Source of the DNA: Candidatus Poseidoniales archaeon
Lineage (GTDB): Archaea > Thermoplasmatota > Poseidoniia > Poseidoniales > Poseidoniaceae
Direction of reading: 5' to 3'
NCBI GenBank assembly: GCA_003602535.1
Contig: QQSA01000074.1
Coordinates: 1 to 5,925 of the forward strand
DNA length: 5,925 nucleotides
Positions 5,438 to 5,925 of the stretch are shown here, piece after piece. The notes below the pieces were generated by a model. The model was not told the DNA's origin and made no database searches. It worked only from the letters and a program-made list of their open reading frames with translations. The position numbers were made by a program, and so were the translations under genes. Each line of letters begins with the position of its first letter. Position 1 is the stretch's first letter.

Positions 5438-5925
5438 ATGGCCTCGGAATATGATGTGGAAACATTGCTCTGGGCCATTGGAATTTTGGCACTTCCACTA
5501 CTACTTGCGTTACCAGCAAAAATTCTCTATCAAACTATCATATTAGGTGTAGGCCCTGCCGAAAGAACATACAGAGGAACAGTTCAAAAAATTCTAGATT
5601 CAGGAATGCAAGTTGAACAATTTAGAGAAGTATTAGACGACGAAGCAAGAAGACTAGGGATCAAACCAAGTAGGGCGAAATTGAATGAAACCGATTTGCT
5701 ATATCCTCTGACTTTGACTCATTTTTTGCTTACTCCAATGTTATTTGTCCTACCGATCATTGCAATAATCTCTCTTCCCATTATCATTTTGGGAATCCCT
5801 GTATTGTACATTCTTGAGGTAATAATTATTCGAAAGCGTTTACTAATCAATTCAATTAACAAGCTAGAGACTTGGTTTGGTAAGCAAATTATTCACATCC
5901 CTGACGCCGGTAGTGATCACTGTAG
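5438..5925 (+). CDS. Unrecognised membrane protein, truncated by the right edge
   Basis: The frame beginning MASEYDVETLLWAIG is open for 162 codons to the end of the window, with no stop. Residues about 9-29 form a hydrophobic helix (WAIGILALPLLLALPA). Residues 40-85 are soluble, helical and charged (VQKILDSGMQVEQFREVLDDEARRLGIKP). Residues about 92-131 form a long Leu/Ile/Pro-rich stretch, long enough for two helices, ending in the positive cluster IRKR. The basic 42-81 segment and the IRKR cluster both fit a cytoplasmic location, giving an outside N-terminus and three crossings so far. I recognise no family. It is divergent from serA, and its start has only a weak AGGG ribosome site. The gene is clearly coding in style, but length and function are unknown. 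Confidence 0.7.
   Translation, partial: MASEYDVETLLWAIGILALPLLLALPAKILYQTIILGVGPAERTYRGTVQKILDSGMQVEQFREVLDDEARRLGIKPSRAKLNETDLLYPLTLTHFLLTPMLFVLPIIAIISLPIIILGIPVLYILEVIIIRKRLLINSINKLETWFGKQIIHIPDAGSDHC

Noticed and set aside
5912..5921. Palindrome AGTGATCACT, sharing nine bases with the 4392-4400 junction
   Set aside because: Here it is in-frame coding sequence, and two copies of a short palindrome are not enough to call a repeat family or binding site.

Overview
The window looks like chromosomal DNA from a planktonic archaeon, most plausibly a Marine Group II-like (Poseidoniales/Thermoplasmatota) euryarchaeon. This rests on three things: an archaeal-type valyl-tRNA synthetase (DTPPPYPSG, FGDxND and DTWMDSS signatures, RPQGKEIVRTW, and an ending without the bacterial C-terminal coiled-coil arm), a DinB polymerase next to it, and a very acidic two-helix surface protein. 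No 16S rRNA or other marker is present, so the lineage is an inference. I see no mobile element, tRNA, rRNA, CRISPR array or phage gene.

Layout, left to right. (1) Positions 1-38 (minus) are the first 12 codons of a gene that runs off the left edge. (2) Positions 39-186 are a divergent regulatory interval with a palindromic AT-rich box and two hairpins, one of which runs into the probable ribosome binding site of valS. (3) Positions 187-2655 (plus) are valS. (4) Positions 2656-3756 (minus) are dinB, the Y-family translesion DNA polymerase. (5) Positions 3833-4396 (plus) encode an unrecognised acidic, arginine-free protein with a membrane helix at each end. (6) Positions 4397-5374 (minus) are a short D-3-phosphoglycerate dehydrogenase (serA). 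(7) Positions 5438-5925 (plus) are the start of an unrecognised membrane protein cut by the right edge.

The genes do not form an operon or an obvious pathway. Strand alternates at every gene boundary, so each gene needs its own promoter, and those must lie in the three short divergent intervals (about 148, 76 and 63 bp). Both complete convergent pairs, valS/dinB and the acidic protein/serA, meet with zero bases between their stop codons. Their 3' transcript ends must therefore overlap antisense or terminate inside the opposing gene.

I did not find a convincing new biological system. The points most worth a second look are the divergent active-site motifs and the insertion in ValRS (HIGA instead of HIGH, DRNG in the second signature, about 24 extra residues after KMSKS), the hairpin in the valS leader, the zero-gap convergent junctions, and a loop insertion just before the catalytic Arg of SerA.
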